Shown here piece after piece: positions 40,872 through 50,317 of a stretch of DNA of 64,000 bases. The stretch's first letter is position 1. Each line of letters begins with the position of its first letter. Source of the DNA: Caldimonas caldifontis (GTDB lineage: Bacteria; Pseudomonadota; Gammaproteobacteria; Burkholderiales; Burkholderiaceae_C); assembly GCF_002930615.1 (NCBI RefSeq), contig NZ_PSNX01000006.1, forward strand, positions 1-64,000, in the 5' to 3' direction. The position numbers and the translations under genes were made by a program. The notes under the pieces are model-generated. The model did no database searches. It was not told where the DNA came from and saw only the letters and a list, made by a program, of their open reading frames with translations.

Positions 40872-41329
40872 TTCGCGTGCCGCCTCAAGCGATCGAGCTT
40901 GCGAAACGCTTCGAAGGCTTTCACCGCGTTCCAAAGCACGATCCCAACCGGGCCTATCCGTACATCTGCCCGGCCGGCTATCCGACGATCGGTTACGGGC
41001 ATCTGTGCGATCCGAAGCACCCGCCGATCACGGAGGTCGAGGCCGAGGCCTACCTCGCCCAGGACTTGAAGGTGGCGCTCGCCGCCACGCTGCGCTATTG
41101 CCCGGTGCTGGCCACTGAGCCTGAGGGGCGGCTCGCGGCCATCGTGGACTTCACCTTCAACCTCGGCGCCGGGCGGCTGCAGACCTCGACGCTGCGGCGG
41201 CGGGTCAACCAGCGGGATTGGACGACTGCCGCCGCTGAACTTCGCCGGTGGGTGCACGGCGGTGGGAGGGTATTGCCAGGACTTGTTGCTCGACGGGAAG
41301 CCGAGGCGCGTCTTCTCGTGCACGGGTAA
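40856..41329 (+). CDS. phage lysozyme (GH24, T4-type)
   Basis: 157 residues. Catalytic Glu20 in AKRFEGFHRVP, and YPTIGYGHLCDP with the Asp/Thr positions of GH24, then FTFNLGAGRLQTSTLRRRVN. It cuts the peptidoglycan glycan chain at the end of infection. No signal peptide is seen, so export depends on a holin. It overlaps the HNH gene by 16 bases. No Rz/Rz1 spanin pair was recognised behind it. Confidence 0.92.
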   Translation: MDARVIRVPPQAIELAKRFEGFHRVPKHDPNRAYPYICPAGYPTIGYGHLCDPKHPPITEVEAEAYLAQDLKVALAATLRYCPVLATEPEGRLAAIVDFTFNLGAGRLQTSTLRRRVNQRDWTTAAAELRRWVHGGGRVLPGLVARREAEARLLVHG

Positions 41330-41410
41330 CAGATCCGGGAGTATGGCCGTGTATGCGCTACGTGCATTGACGTGATAGATTATGCTCTTAACGCATCAAC
41401 GGCTAAGGCA

Positions 41411-41746
41411 ATGGCGATCACCAGCGTTGGAGAACTGGTCAGGGCTGCTCGCAACGGGCGCAGCCAGAAGGAGTTCGCTGCCTTCCTGGGCGTGAAACAG
41501 TCCTCCGTGAGCCGCTACGAGAGCGGGAAGGCAAGCCCGCCGATCCGAGTGATCGAGCAGTGCATGCAGCTGGTGCATGCGGCAAAGGCGGAAGACGCCC
41601 CCACCGCCGACCAACTGGCAGAACGCATCCGCGCCGCCCTGGCGGACCCCGACCTGCGGCAGGCGCGCTTGGCGCTATCTCGGTTGGTGGATGCCTTTGT
41701 GTCCGAACACACGCAGACTCGCGTTACGCGTGCTGCGCCTCAATGA
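41411..41746 (+). CDS. XRE-family HTH regulator
   Basis: 111 residues. An HTH_3 domain occupies about 5-60 (VGELVRAARNGRSQKEFAAF, LGVKQSSVSRYESGKASPP). The rest is helical. The ATG at 41411 is preferred to a GTG at 41372 because the ribosome site (AAGG) is close and the HTH starts at once. It may be the prophage repressor or the regulator of the DUF5131 gene that follows 15 bases later. Two short inverted ATGC/GCAT pairs lie in front of the gene (41353-41395). Confidence 0.75.
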   Translation: MAITSVGELVRAARNGRSQKEFAAFLGVKQSSVSRYESGKASPPIRVIEQCMQLVHAAKAEDAPTADQLAERIRAALADPDLRQARLALSRLVDAFVSEHTQTRVTRAAPQ

Positions 41747-41761
41747 TCACTGGAGGCTGAC

Positions 41762-42517
41762 GTGGCGACTCAATCGACCATCGAGTGGACTGAGCAGACG
41801 TGGAACCCGACCACCGGTTGCACCAAGGTTTCACCGGGGTGCAAGAACTGCTACGCGGAAGTGATGGCGCGCAGGCTCCACGCCATGGGTGCGCCTGGCT
41901 ACGAGAACGGGTTCAAGCTCACCTTGCATGAGAGCCGGCTCGAACAGCCACTGCTACGCAAAAAGCCGACGACGTACTTCGTCAACAGCATGAGCGATCT
42001 GTTCCACGAGGCCGTTCCGGACGCCTTCCTGGATCGTGTGTTCTCGATCATCGAGCGCACCCCTCACCACACGTACCAGATCCTCACCAAGCGAGCGGAA
42101 CGGTTACCGGAGTATTTTGCTCGCCGTGCCTGCCCGAGAAATGTTTGGCTTGGGGTGTCGGTCGAAGACAAGAAGTACGGTGTTCCGCGCATTGCACACC
42201 TGCGCAAAGTAGATACGCACATTCGATTCTTGTCCGTCGAGCCGCTGCTGGAAGACCTCGGGCGGATCGACCTGCGCGACATTCACTGGGTCATCGTCGG
42301 TGGCGAGTCCGGGCACAAAGCCCGGCCAATGCGAGAAGAATGGGTGGCGAACGTACAGGCCCAGGCCGAGGCCGCTGGTGCGGCATTCTTTTTCAAGCAA
42401 TGGGGCGGCTGGGGTGCCGACGGTGTCAAACGCCACAAGAAGGCAAACGGCCGCATCTTCCGGGGCCGCACGTGGGACGACTACCCGCATCAAGCGACGG
42501 AAGCGACACAGCTATAA
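41762..42517 (+). CDS. DUF5131/phage Gp37-Gp68 family protein (three-Cys motif)
   Basis: 251 residues from a GTG with GGAGG six bases upstream. STIEWTEQTWNPTTGCTKVS followed by PGCKNCYAEVMARRLHAMG holds the three-cysteine motif (CxxxxxxCxxC), similar to a radical-SAM or iron-sulfur site. LSVEPLLEDLGRIDL and WVIVGGESGHKARPM are family blocks. The family is found in phages and is typically encoded next to TcmP, which here lies convergent with a 6-base overlap of the 3' ends. The reaction is not established. Less GC-rich than the phage structural genes. Confidence 0.9.
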   Translation: MATQSTIEWTEQTWNPTTGCTKVSPGCKNCYAEVMARRLHAMGAPGYENGFKLTLHESRLEQPLLRKKPTTYFVNSMSDLFHEAVPDAFLDRVFSIIERTPHHTYQILTKRAERLPEYFARRACPRNVWLGVSVEDKKYGVPRIAHLRKVDTHIRFLSVEPLLEDLGRIDLRDIHWVIVGGESGHKARPMREEWVANVQAQAEAAGAAFFFKQWGGWGADGVKRHKKANGRIFRGRTWDDYPHQATEATQL

Positions 42518-43423
42518 CGTGTCCAGAATGTCATTGGCGATCTTCGTTGCCAAGCCATGTGCTTTGGGTGCTGGATTGGACGCCGCGAAGTAGAGCGCGA
42601 ATAGTGGCGCTCCGCTCGGATTCTTGGCATCGCCGCTTTGATACAGAACCTTGGGGTCGGTGACGGCAGGAAACAGCCCCTTCAATCGCTTCGAGACAAA
42701 CTGCAGCATCTGGCGGTGATCGGTGTTGCGCACATCGCCATTGTTGCTGCCGAACAGATCGGATTGCGGATTCTGGGCGTAGAACGCCTGACGCCATTCA
42801 TCGGTGCCAAGCACGCGCGTCAGAGATGCCTCCTTGTCAGCATCCAGCGCATCCGCATTCTTGGCGGCTTGCCGATACAGTCCGGCATACGGAAACAGAT
42901 ACCAGACATCAACTGCGCCGGTCTTGGCAATCGCTTCCAGCGTTGACCATTCGACGTGCATTCCGAACGGATCAAGGAACAGCACGGCCCGCTCGCTTCG
43001 CCACTGGTATCGGCCGCAGAGGGTTTTCAATGCCGCATTGGCATCGCTCTTGATCACTTCGATGGTCTTGTCAGGGTATTCCGCACCAAGCGCATTCAGC
43101 GCGGCCAGCTTCTTGGTGCGGAGTTCGATAAAGTAGAACTTGTGGAACGCGGGGTTGGTGGCCAATGCCCTTCGCGCGGAGCCGTCGACGGTTTTCTTCT
43201 CGCCCTCAACCTTGATGTCGCAACGGCCTGTACCGGCGAACGCGTCGATATAGAGCCGCGTGAAGCTCTGCTTGCTGAGCGCGGTATTGAATGCCACGAG
43301 GTACTTCTCAAGCGCCTCCAACTTGATGCGAGTCCAAGGCCCACCGAAGGAATGCTGATCGTCTAACTTGTCGAATTCGTCGTTGTCAAGCAGACTGTCG
43401 TCCCCATCGATCAGCTTTCCCAT
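42512..43423 (-). CDS. tcmP: TcmP, three-Cys-motif partner protein
   Basis: 303 residues. HSFGGPWTRIKLEALEKYLV, a methyltransferase-like first motif YIDAFAGTGRCDI, and LFLDPFGMHVEWSTLEAI are the defining blocks of TcmP. The fold hint is a SAM-type methyltransferase, but no reaction is known to me. The ATG at 43423 has AGGA seven bases upstream; the ATG at 43438 and TTG at 43459 are alternatives. It is the last gene of the minus-strand defence unit, 26 bases behind the helicase, and faces its usual partner, the DUF5131 gene. Confidence 0.85.
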   Translation of the reverse strand: MGKLIDGDDSLLDNDEFDKLDDQHSFGGPWTRIKLEALEKYLVAFNTALSKQSFTRLYIDAFAGTGRCDIKVEGEKKTVDGSARRALATNPAFHKFYFIELRTKKLAALNALGAEYPDKTIEVIKSDANAALKTLCGRYQWRSERAVLFLDPFGMHVEWSTLEAIAKTGAVDVWYLFPYAGLYRQAAKNADALDADKEASLTRVLGTDEWRQAFYAQNPQSDLFGSNNGDVRNTDHRQMLQFVSKRLKGLFPAVTDPKVLYQSGDAKNPSGAPLFALYFAASNPAPKAHGLATKIANDILDTL

Positions 43424-43449
43424 CGGGTTTTTCCTCATTTGACTGCCCG

Positions 43450-46185
43450 TCAGCCCCAAGCCGCGCTCATCAGCGTGGCGAGATCTCGCCGCGAGAGCAC
43501 TTCTGTAAACTCGCGCCAGTCCTTCTCCGGCGGCATCATCGTGCCGGTGTAACGCAGATCAAAACCTGTCGCTTTCTTCTGGGCGTTGATGTACTCGTCC
43601 AGCTTCTCACCGAGGGATTCGATGTCCTCGATCCATTCATCTTTGATGGTGTCGGGCAGGGACCCGAACAGGTCGTAGCGATTTCGCATACGCTCGGACA
43701 GCCGCTCGTAGATCTTCTCGTCCACGGTCTGCTCGAACACCAGGTTGAGCATGTCGACAGTCTCCCGCTTCTGGCCGAAGCGCTTGATCCGTCCGATGCG
43801 TTGTTCCAGGCGGGTCGGGTTCCACGGCAGGTCCACATTGATCAGCGTGCCGAGGGTCTGCAGGTTGAGACCTTCGCATGCGGCATCGGTGGCTGCCATG
43901 ACCCGGATCTGGTGCTCGGCCACCATGCGCTTCAGGGTCTCGCGCTCCACCGCGACGCTGTCACCGCGCTGATAGAGGCGGCTACGCCCCGCTCCGGCGT
44001 AAAGGCCGATGGCCTCATCGGGATAACGGGCCGCCAGTTCATCCGCGAGCCATTTCGCGGTGTCGTAGTACTGGCTGAAAATGATCACGCCGAGTTCGAG
44101 CCACCTCTCCTTATCCAGGAAGTGGATCACGGCCTCCATCTTGGGGTCCGCGTCGAGCCGTTGAAGCCTGTCGATGAGGCGTTCGAGAACTTCACGTTCC
44201 TCCTGCGTTTCAACGGCCAGGTCGGCTTCGAACTCGTCTCCCTCTTCATGCACGGCCTCCCCTTGCAACAGTCGTTGAGCTGTCGCGAGTCCGGCTTGGA
44301 TGCTGGAGCAAATGCGCTGCTCCATCAGGTTTTTCATGAACCCGCTCCCCTTGCCGCGTTTGGCGAGTGCCTTGCCGAAGGCCCGTGCTTGGCCATAGGC
44401 CTCGCGGAAGTCTTCCGATGTCCGCAGCGCCTTGCCCTCGAACAGGACGTCGAACATCCGCGGTTCGGCCACCTTGGAGCGATCCGGATGAATGTCGACC
44501 CCGACCCGCGTGAGCAGGTTCGCATCTTCCAGCTGCTGTCGTTTGCGAAGCACGACGTGCCTGACCAACGGGTTCTCACGTTGGAACAACGTTGCTCCGG
44601 CGATGCGCCGCTCTAGTTCCTCTTCCAGGATCTCTCGCGTCTCCCCGGCGAGATCGGTCAAGGGGCGATTGGTTTGCCATTCTCCGTTGGTTAGCCCCAA
44701 GTCTTGCCGGATGGCCGAGAACAGCTTACGGGCACGTGGCTCGCTGGTGGACTCGACGCGCGGCAGCGGAGAGCGCAGCAACTCCCAGGCATGGCCGGGG
44801 TCCAGTACCTCTTGCCGACCGGCCAAGATCTCCAGCACTTCATCGGGCCGATGCCATGCCGCCAGGTCATGCCCCAAGACGAAGTGCCCTCGGCCTTGGT
44901 GCAGGATACCCAACAGGTCCCAGAGGTCTCTCGTATCAGTTTGGATGGGCGTCGCCGTGCCGAGCAACACATGGTCCGCCCGGGCGGCGACTTCGCGCAT
45001 GAACGCCAGCAGTTCGTTCGGCGTTCCGGCGTCCCTGCCGAAGCCCTGGCGCGTGCGCGCCTTGTGGGCTTCGTCTAGGATCACCACGCCGAACCTCAAG
45101 CCCAGCAGGTGCTGCTTCTCCAACGAGTCGCGCATCATGAGGCCCGTGGACACGATGCCGATACGAAGCGGACAACGTGCGATCTGCTCGCGGCCCGCCG
45201 GAGAAATGGCGCGCTCGTCCGCATCCAGCCACACCTTGCGCACCGTATCCCAGCGTGCGGTCGGGATGCCGAGCTTATCCAGCATCTCGGTCTGCCATTG
45301 CTCGGTGAGGGTAGCCGGCGCAAAGATCACGACCGGGCGTCTTGGCCCGTTGTCACGATCAGAGAGCAAACACAGCGTAAGCGCTGCGGTGGCGAGCGAC
45401 AGCGTCTTGCCCAAGCCCACCTCATCGGCCAGCAGCAGCCGCACTACGCCATAGAGCCTGTAGTGGCGCAGGCATTCGGTCAGGAATCCTTGCTGCCACG
45501 GCTGCAACTGCTGCCCCTCGCGGTACAGCGGGGACTCGATCAGTGCAGCCGGCGCAAGATTCTCGTCCTCATCGATCTCGTCGAACACCACTTCGCGGCG
45601 ATAGCCACGGCGATGCACTTCCCGGATGACCGCCTGGGGCAAGGGCTTCGCCGCATTCCACAGGAAGTCGAACTCTTCCTCGATCCAGGCCACCCCCTCG
45701 GGGGAATCGTCCTCCCACAGGATCTCGTAGTGCCGCTGCCAGCCGCTCCTGGTCTCGTTCATCGAACCGATGAAGCCGAGCTTGCGCCCGTCGGCGAGAG
45801 TGATCACTCCCGCCTTGCCGTGCACGAATCCGCAGATGTCGTCTGGTGCAACCCGCACTGCCTGGCCGTGCTGCTGCAGGAAGGCATCCAAGCGGCGGTA
45901 ACGGTCCCGGTGCAGGAGCGCTTCGGCCTCCAGGGCGCGCTCATTCCAGCGGCCCACCATCTTGCTTTCGCGCAACTGGGCTACCTTGAGGTCATCCGGA
46001 TGGATATCGACGTTGCAGACGATCTTGACCTCGGGGATATCCTCCAGCGCCTCGCCGGCCACCTCGAACAGGGAGCTGGTGAAGTAGCCCGCAATGCGCT
46101 TGTAACTGCGTGCGCCGGCCAGATGCTGCAGCAGAAAGCTGGCATCGAGCCGATGGGTGCGGGAGGAGAAGCGCCGGATGCTCAT
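43450..46185 (-). CDS. PLD-like/SNF2 helicase of the defence operon
   Basis: 911 residues. The first 170 residues are a phospholipase-D-like domain with an HxK element (GFVHGKAGVITL, then GFIGSMNETRSG). The rest is an SNF2-type superfamily 2 helicase: DEVGLGKT (Walker A), VVILDEAHKARTR (Walker B), LLGTATPIQT, then IIFSQYYDTAKWLADELAAR and LPWNPTRLEQRIGRIKRFGQ (motifs V-VI). Such PLD-helicase proteins accompany DUF1156/DUF499 systems and resemble DISARM effectors. The ATG at 46185 has GAGGG upstream; a GTG at 46203 would overlap the methylase stop. Confidence 0.9.
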   Translation of the reverse strand: MSIRRFSSRTHRLDASFLLQHLAGARSYKRIAGYFTSSLFEVAGEALEDIPEVKIVCNVDIHPDDLKVAQLRESKMVGRWNERALEAEALLHRDRYRRLDAFLQQHGQAVRVAPDDICGFVHGKAGVITLADGRKLGFIGSMNETRSGWQRHYEILWEDDSPEGVAWIEEEFDFLWNAAKPLPQAVIREVHRRGYRREVVFDEIDEDENLAPAALIESPLYREGQQLQPWQQGFLTECLRHYRLYGVVRLLLADEVGLGKTLSLATAALTLCLLSDRDNGPRRPVVIFAPATLTEQWQTEMLDKLGIPTARWDTVRKVWLDADERAISPAGREQIARCPLRIGIVSTGLMMRDSLEKQHLLGLRFGVVILDEAHKARTRQGFGRDAGTPNELLAFMREVAARADHVLLGTATPIQTDTRDLWDLLGILHQGRGHFVLGHDLAAWHRPDEVLEILAGRQEVLDPGHAWELLRSPLPRVESTSEPRARKLFSAIRQDLGLTNGEWQTNRPLTDLAGETREILEEELERRIAGATLFQRENPLVRHVVLRKRQQLEDANLLTRVGVDIHPDRSKVAEPRMFDVLFEGKALRTSEDFREAYGQARAFGKALAKRGKGSGFMKNLMEQRICSSIQAGLATAQRLLQGEAVHEEGDEFEADLAVETQEEREVLERLIDRLQRLDADPKMEAVIHFLDKERWLELGVIIFSQYYDTAKWLADELAARYPDEAIGLYAGAGRSRLYQRGDSVAVERETLKRMVAEHQIRVMAATDAACEGLNLQTLGTLINVDLPWNPTRLEQRIGRIKRFGQKRETVDMLNLVFEQTVDEKIYERLSERMRNRYDLFGSLPDTIKDEWIEDIESLGEKLDEYINAQKKATGFDLRYTGTMMPPEKDWREFTEVLSRRDLATLMSAAWG

Positions 46186-46195
46186 CCGCCGGCCC

Positions 46196-49100
46196 TCAGG
46201 CACCGAAGCGCAGGTTCTTCAAGCGCGCGCCCAGCACCTCGGCGGCGCTGCGCACGTTTGGTTCCGTGGACTTGCGCTCGATGAAGGCCAGCATGTCCCC
46301 CAGTAGAGGCCGCACCTCCAGGAAGTCGGCCATCTCGTTCTTGATCTGTTCGACGATGACCTGAGGTTCGGTGTCCTTCAGCATCTGCTGCAGAGCAATG
46401 ATGATCCTGCCCAGTTTGGTGACGCCGATCTCCGTGGACTCGGTCAAATCGCGGGAGGCGAACTCAGTCACGCGCTTGAGCCGCGCGTGATTGGGGCGCA
46501 TGTCGCCCATCACGCGGCTGTAGTCCTCCACACGGAAGGCTTTGGCGAAGTTCTGGTAGTTGTCCAGCTTGGTCGAACCGGTCGTCTCCATGTCCAGCAT
46601 GCGTAACACGAAGCGCTCGATGCCGGTGAGCTTGGCCCATGTGTCCGGGGCAAGGCCTTCGGGCACCAGCAGGCTCGACGCCGTCTCTGCCGCCTGTTGG
46701 ACGATCTCGTCCACGACCGTCACTTCTCCGCGCGCCCGCGGGCGGAGAGCAAACGTCGTCACGTCCTCGCCGCCGATGTGGGTGTAGGCGGTGAGCACCT
46801 TGAGCGCCGCCGCATAGCCCGCCATTTGCAGGTCGGAGTCGTTGAACACCGGCTCGCCGTGATGCGCCCTCACCGTGTCGTTGAGGTGCATCATGGTTTC
46901 GATCTGCCGCGCCACCTCTTGCCGCACCGCAGGCAAGATGCGCTGCTTGAACCCCGTGCACTCGCCGGCGGGGCGCTTCTTCAGCATCAGGATCACGGTG
47001 CCCTGGACGTAGCCCCCCTTCTTGAGTTCGGAGGTCGTCTCGGTGGCGATGTACCAGGCGGCCACCACCTGCAGGCCCGCCGCCCAGAAGATGCCGATCA
47101 GATCGCTCCACACCCCAGTGTCCTGGTGCGTGAACATCACGCACTGCATGCCGTTCGATGGCATGTGCGCAGCCATGGCTTTGTAAGCCGCCACCATGCC
47201 GCGCCGGAAGTCTTCGCCCGCGCCCTTGATCGCCAGCGCGCGGCGCGAGTCCCACACCCATTCTTCGAAGGGCTTGGGCGGGTTCTTGCGCAGCCAGGCG
47301 ATGAAGAACTCGGTGATCTCGTGGTAGTTGACCGCGTCGGCGTAGGGCGGGTCGGTGATCCAGAACTCGCAGCGCTGCCGTGGCTGATCGGCGGTTGCCG
47401 AGACGATGGCGCGTTCCACGGGGGGGAGCGGCACTTCCGCCATCTTGAACGACGAGGTGCCGAACCCGAGCCAGGCCCGTGTGGCGTAGTTGTAGAAGGT
47501 GTTGAGGGCTTGGTTCGAGAACACGCCTTTGGGGCCACCCAGTCCGCCGCCCTGCGCCGTTGCCCAACGACACAACTTCGAATTGAAGTCCGCCGCCTTG
47601 GCCACGTTCAGCCAGCCCAGCGGGGCCGCGTCAGTCGCGCGCCAGTACTTGAGCATCAGCGCTTGCAACAGCAACTGCCGCGCATTGAACAAATGATGCC
47701 AATGCGTCCAGCCGCGCTCGCGGAATAAGCGCGTGGTCTCGTCCCCCGGCTCGATGGCCATGTCGGGTGCCAATCCCTCTTCCTGCCAGAGCGCGAGGTT
47801 CTTGGCGACGATGGTCTCCACCTTGCGCTCGCGCTCCAGGTCCGCTTCCGTGGGGGCGGCAAACCAGGTCTCTTGGCGGGCGGCCTCGATCGTTTCCTTC
47901 TTGATCCATTGGATGCAGTACAGCCGCTCCTGGAAGATGTCATCGGGTCTCGGCCGGAACTCGTCCTTGTCCCACCGGCGCAAACGGTTGCCCGTCGTGC
48001 CATCGGGTAGCCGATAGTCGCCACGCAAGGTCTTGATCGGGGTGCGGTAGGTCTTGCCATCGAGCTGATAGACCATGTCGCCGTCTTGCACCGTGCCGGT
48101 CTCGGCTGCTGCAATCGCCTTCGCCGAGGCACCGGTGACGACCTCGATGTCAAAGCGCTTCAGGGCAGGGTTCGGCACCAGCTTGGCAATGGCGCCTTGC
48201 TTGGGCGAGATCACCCAACTGGGGGCGAGCGGCACCATCCAGCCGGTTTCCGGGCAGCGCGCCTCCAGGCAGTAGAGGTAGGCCTTGGCGCGGTTGCCGT
48301 GTTCGTCGTGCTCGACGCCTAACCGCGTGATCTCGGCATCCACCTCGGCAAACACCCGCTGCTGCGCGGACTCCAGGGCGGCGCGCCGGTCGGCCGGGGC
48401 ACCGATGACATTGAGCGCGCCCCAGGTGAGCATGCAGGCGATGGGGTTGAGATCAGAGGCATAGGCATCGCACCCGATGCGTGCTGCTTCGAAGGGGATG
48501 GATCCGCCACCGCTGAAGGTGTCGCCCACGCGCGGGCGGTGGCCATAGCGCAGGATGCCCAATTGCTCGATGAGCTCCGGGAACGAATGGGCATCGATGC
48601 CCAAATGCGCGTAGTGGCGGTTGACCTGGGGCCACACGGGTGCGTAGAGCCAGTCTTGATCCACTTCTTCGGGGCGCTTGCACAGGGCGGCCTTGGCTTC
48701 GTAGCTTTCGAGGGTGGCCAGAACCTTGCGATAGATCACCAGCCTATCGTCATCGCTCAGATCGCGCTTCCACCGCAGCGAGATGCCCTCGGCATCCACA
48801 TCCATCGGGAACCGCATCCAGCGAATATCACCTCCGGTGACATCGCTCCTCTTGATGGTTGCCTTGAAATAGTCCCAAGGTTTATCAAGCTGGATACGCG
48901 CAGCGATCTCGGATGGCGATATGGCATTGGCTGCAAACGCTCGCCGCGCCAGCCCCTCGTCGTCGAAGGACATGAGCGCTTCGAACACCGCCAGATCCGC
49001 CTCAGGGTCATCGGTGGGCGGCAAGAGGCTGCCCAGCACGATGGCACGCACCAGAATCAAGGGCTTCCTGCCCTTCCAGTAGGAGCCGAGCCCCGTCAGG

Positions 49101-49234
49101 GTCTGCGCCGCGACGGCCTTGCGTTCGGTCTGCGCCTCGAACGACACCTTCTGCGCTGGAAAGACCGTCTCGATCAGCGCCGGGGCGTCCTTGAGCGCCA
49201 GGGGGGTGAGGGAGGTTCTTGTTTGTGCATGCAT
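46196..49234 (-). CDS. DUF1156 adenine-specific DNA methyltransferase (anti-phage associated)
   Basis: 1012 residues. N-terminal DUF1156 (ALIETVFPAQKVSFEAQTER, then GLGSYWKGRKPLILVRAIVL). A split methyltransferase follows: SAM motif DTFSGGGSIPFEAARIGCDA from 238 and catalytic DPPY at 628-631 (ITDPPYADAVNYHEITEF). A Cys pair lies in CLEARCPETGW. The family marks host DNA in a predicted defence system together with DUF499 and DUF3780 proteins. It is coupled to darG (13-base gap) and to the PLD helicase downstream (10-base gap). Confidence 0.9.
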   Translation of the reverse strand: MHAQTRTSLTPLALKDAPALIETVFPAQKVSFEAQTERKAVAAQTLTGLGSYWKGRKPLILVRAIVLGSLLPPTDDPEADLAVFEALMSFDDEGLARRAFAANAISPSEIAARIQLDKPWDYFKATIKRSDVTGGDIRWMRFPMDVDAEGISLRWKRDLSDDDRLVIYRKVLATLESYEAKAALCKRPEEVDQDWLYAPVWPQVNRHYAHLGIDAHSFPELIEQLGILRYGHRPRVGDTFSGGGSIPFEAARIGCDAYASDLNPIACMLTWGALNVIGAPADRRAALESAQQRVFAEVDAEITRLGVEHDEHGNRAKAYLYCLEARCPETGWMVPLAPSWVISPKQGAIAKLVPNPALKRFDIEVVTGASAKAIAAAETGTVQDGDMVYQLDGKTYRTPIKTLRGDYRLPDGTTGNRLRRWDKDEFRPRPDDIFQERLYCIQWIKKETIEAARQETWFAAPTEADLERERKVETIVAKNLALWQEEGLAPDMAIEPGDETTRLFRERGWTHWHHLFNARQLLLQALMLKYWRATDAAPLGWLNVAKAADFNSKLCRWATAQGGGLGGPKGVFSNQALNTFYNYATRAWLGFGTSSFKMAEVPLPPVERAIVSATADQPRQRCEFWITDPPYADAVNYHEITEFFIAWLRKNPPKPFEEWVWDSRRALAIKGAGEDFRRGMVAAYKAMAAHMPSNGMQCVMFTHQDTGVWSDLIGIFWAAGLQVVAAWYIATETTSELKKGGYVQGTVILMLKKRPAGECTGFKQRILPAVRQEVARQIETMMHLNDTVRAHHGEPVFNDSDLQMAGYAAALKVLTAYTHIGGEDVTTFALRPRARGEVTVVDEIVQQAAETASSLLVPEGLAPDTWAKLTGIERFVLRMLDMETTGSTKLDNYQNFAKAFRVEDYSRVMGDMRPNHARLKRVTEFASRDLTESTEIGVTKLGRIIIALQQMLKDTEPQVIVEQIKNEMADFLEVRPLLGDMLAFIERKSTEPNVRSAAEVLGARLKNLRFGA

Positions 49235-49247
49235 GGCTAGGTGATCT

Positions 49248-50297
49248 TCAAGCGGTCGCTGCCTGCACCCAGCCGTGGGAGGCCAGTCTGTCGGCGGCGA
49301 TGGCGATCTGTCGGAGCGTGAACTGGCGCTTGCGCGGGTTCCAGGCGTGGATGCGCTTGGCTACCTCGTCGAGCTGGCAGACGCCTTCGCGCGTCATGAC
49401 CCAATGCGCGGTGGAGAGCAGCTCGAGGCCATAGGGCGACTCGAAACCTTCGATGAGGCGGGTGACACGCTCGAAGCGTTCACGGCTGTCGGCATGTTGG
49501 TCGAGGAAGGCGGATGCCTCCTGGATAGCGCCGGGAACCAGCGTCAGCGGCTTGTCTGGCGCATCGCCGCCGTCGGCGTAACCGGCGATCAGGTGTCCCT
49601 CGACCGTGCGCAGCACATGGCGCAGGTTCTCGGCGTAGGGGCCATAAGGCGCCTTGACGTATCTCAAGCGCAGCGGCTCCCCTGCCTCCTGCATGAAGTA
49701 CATCAGCTTGTGCACCTCCAGCAAGGTGACAAAGGGGTCGAGCAGGCCACCGAGATAACGGTGGATCAACTCGACCAGGGCCGCACGGCCGGCAGTCATG
49801 GTCGGCACTTCACGCACATGGGCCATCTTGTCCGTGGTGGGCGCACCAAAGGGCTCGAACACGAGCACGTGCACGTCCTCCAGTTGCCCCAGCGCTCGCT
49901 CGATGCGTGGACGCACCTCGCTCCAGTCCAAGCCCCCCAGGCCGCTGCCCAGCGGTGGTATGGCGATGCAGCGGATGCCCTTGTCGCGAATGACCCGAAC
50001 CAGATCGACCAAGCCTGCGTCGATGTCCTCGATGCGGCTCTTGCCGCGCCAGTGGCGCTTGGTGGGGAAGTTGATGATGAAGCGCGGCGGCGTGAGCTGT
50101 CCCGTCTCGAAGACAAACATGCGGCCCGGCTGCACGGCCTCGCGCTTACAGGCCGCCTCGTAAGCCTTGAAGTTCTCAGGGAAGGCGTTCTTGAACTGCA
50201 AGGCGATCCCGCGCCCCATCACGCCGACGCAGTTGACGGTGTTGACCAGAGCGTCCGCCTCGCATTTGAGGATGTCGCCTGAGGTGAACTCGATCAT
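49248..50297 (-). CDS. darG: DarG, macrodomain ADP-ribosyl-glycohydrolase antitoxin
   Basis: 349 residues. Residues 1-155 are a macrodomain (IEFTSGDILKCEADALVNTV, NCVGVMGRGIALQF, IPPLGSGLGGLDWSEV). The C-terminal 190 residues (LVELIHRYLGGLLDPFVTLL, KLMYFMQEAGEPLRLRYVKA, YGPYAENLRHVL) are the longer-DarG extension that binds the toxin. DarG removes ADP-ribose from thymidine in DNA and neutralises DarT. The ATG at 50297 has GAGAGG nine bases upstream. It lies 20 bases behind darT. Confidence 0.92.
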   Translation of the reverse strand: MIEFTSGDILKCEADALVNTVNCVGVMGRGIALQFKNAFPENFKAYEAACKREAVQPGRMFVFETGQLTPPRFIINFPTKRHWRGKSRIEDIDAGLVDLVRVIRDKGIRCIAIPPLGSGLGGLDWSEVRPRIERALGQLEDVHVLVFEPFGAPTTDKMAHVREVPTMTAGRAALVELIHRYLGGLLDPFVTLLEVHKLMYFMQEAGEPLRLRYVKAPYGPYAENLRHVLRTVEGHLIAGYADGGDAPDKPLTLVPGAIQEASAFLDQHADSRERFERVTRLIEGFESPYGLELLSTAHWVMTREGVCQLDEVAKRIHAWNPRKRQFTLRQIAIAADRLASHGWVQAATA

Positions 50298-50317
50298 GGC
50301 TGTGATCCTCTCATGTC

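Noticed and set aside
41367-41395. Promoter TTGACG/TATGCT before the XRE gene
   Set aside because: The two hexamers are only 8 bases apart, too close for a sigma-70 promoter.
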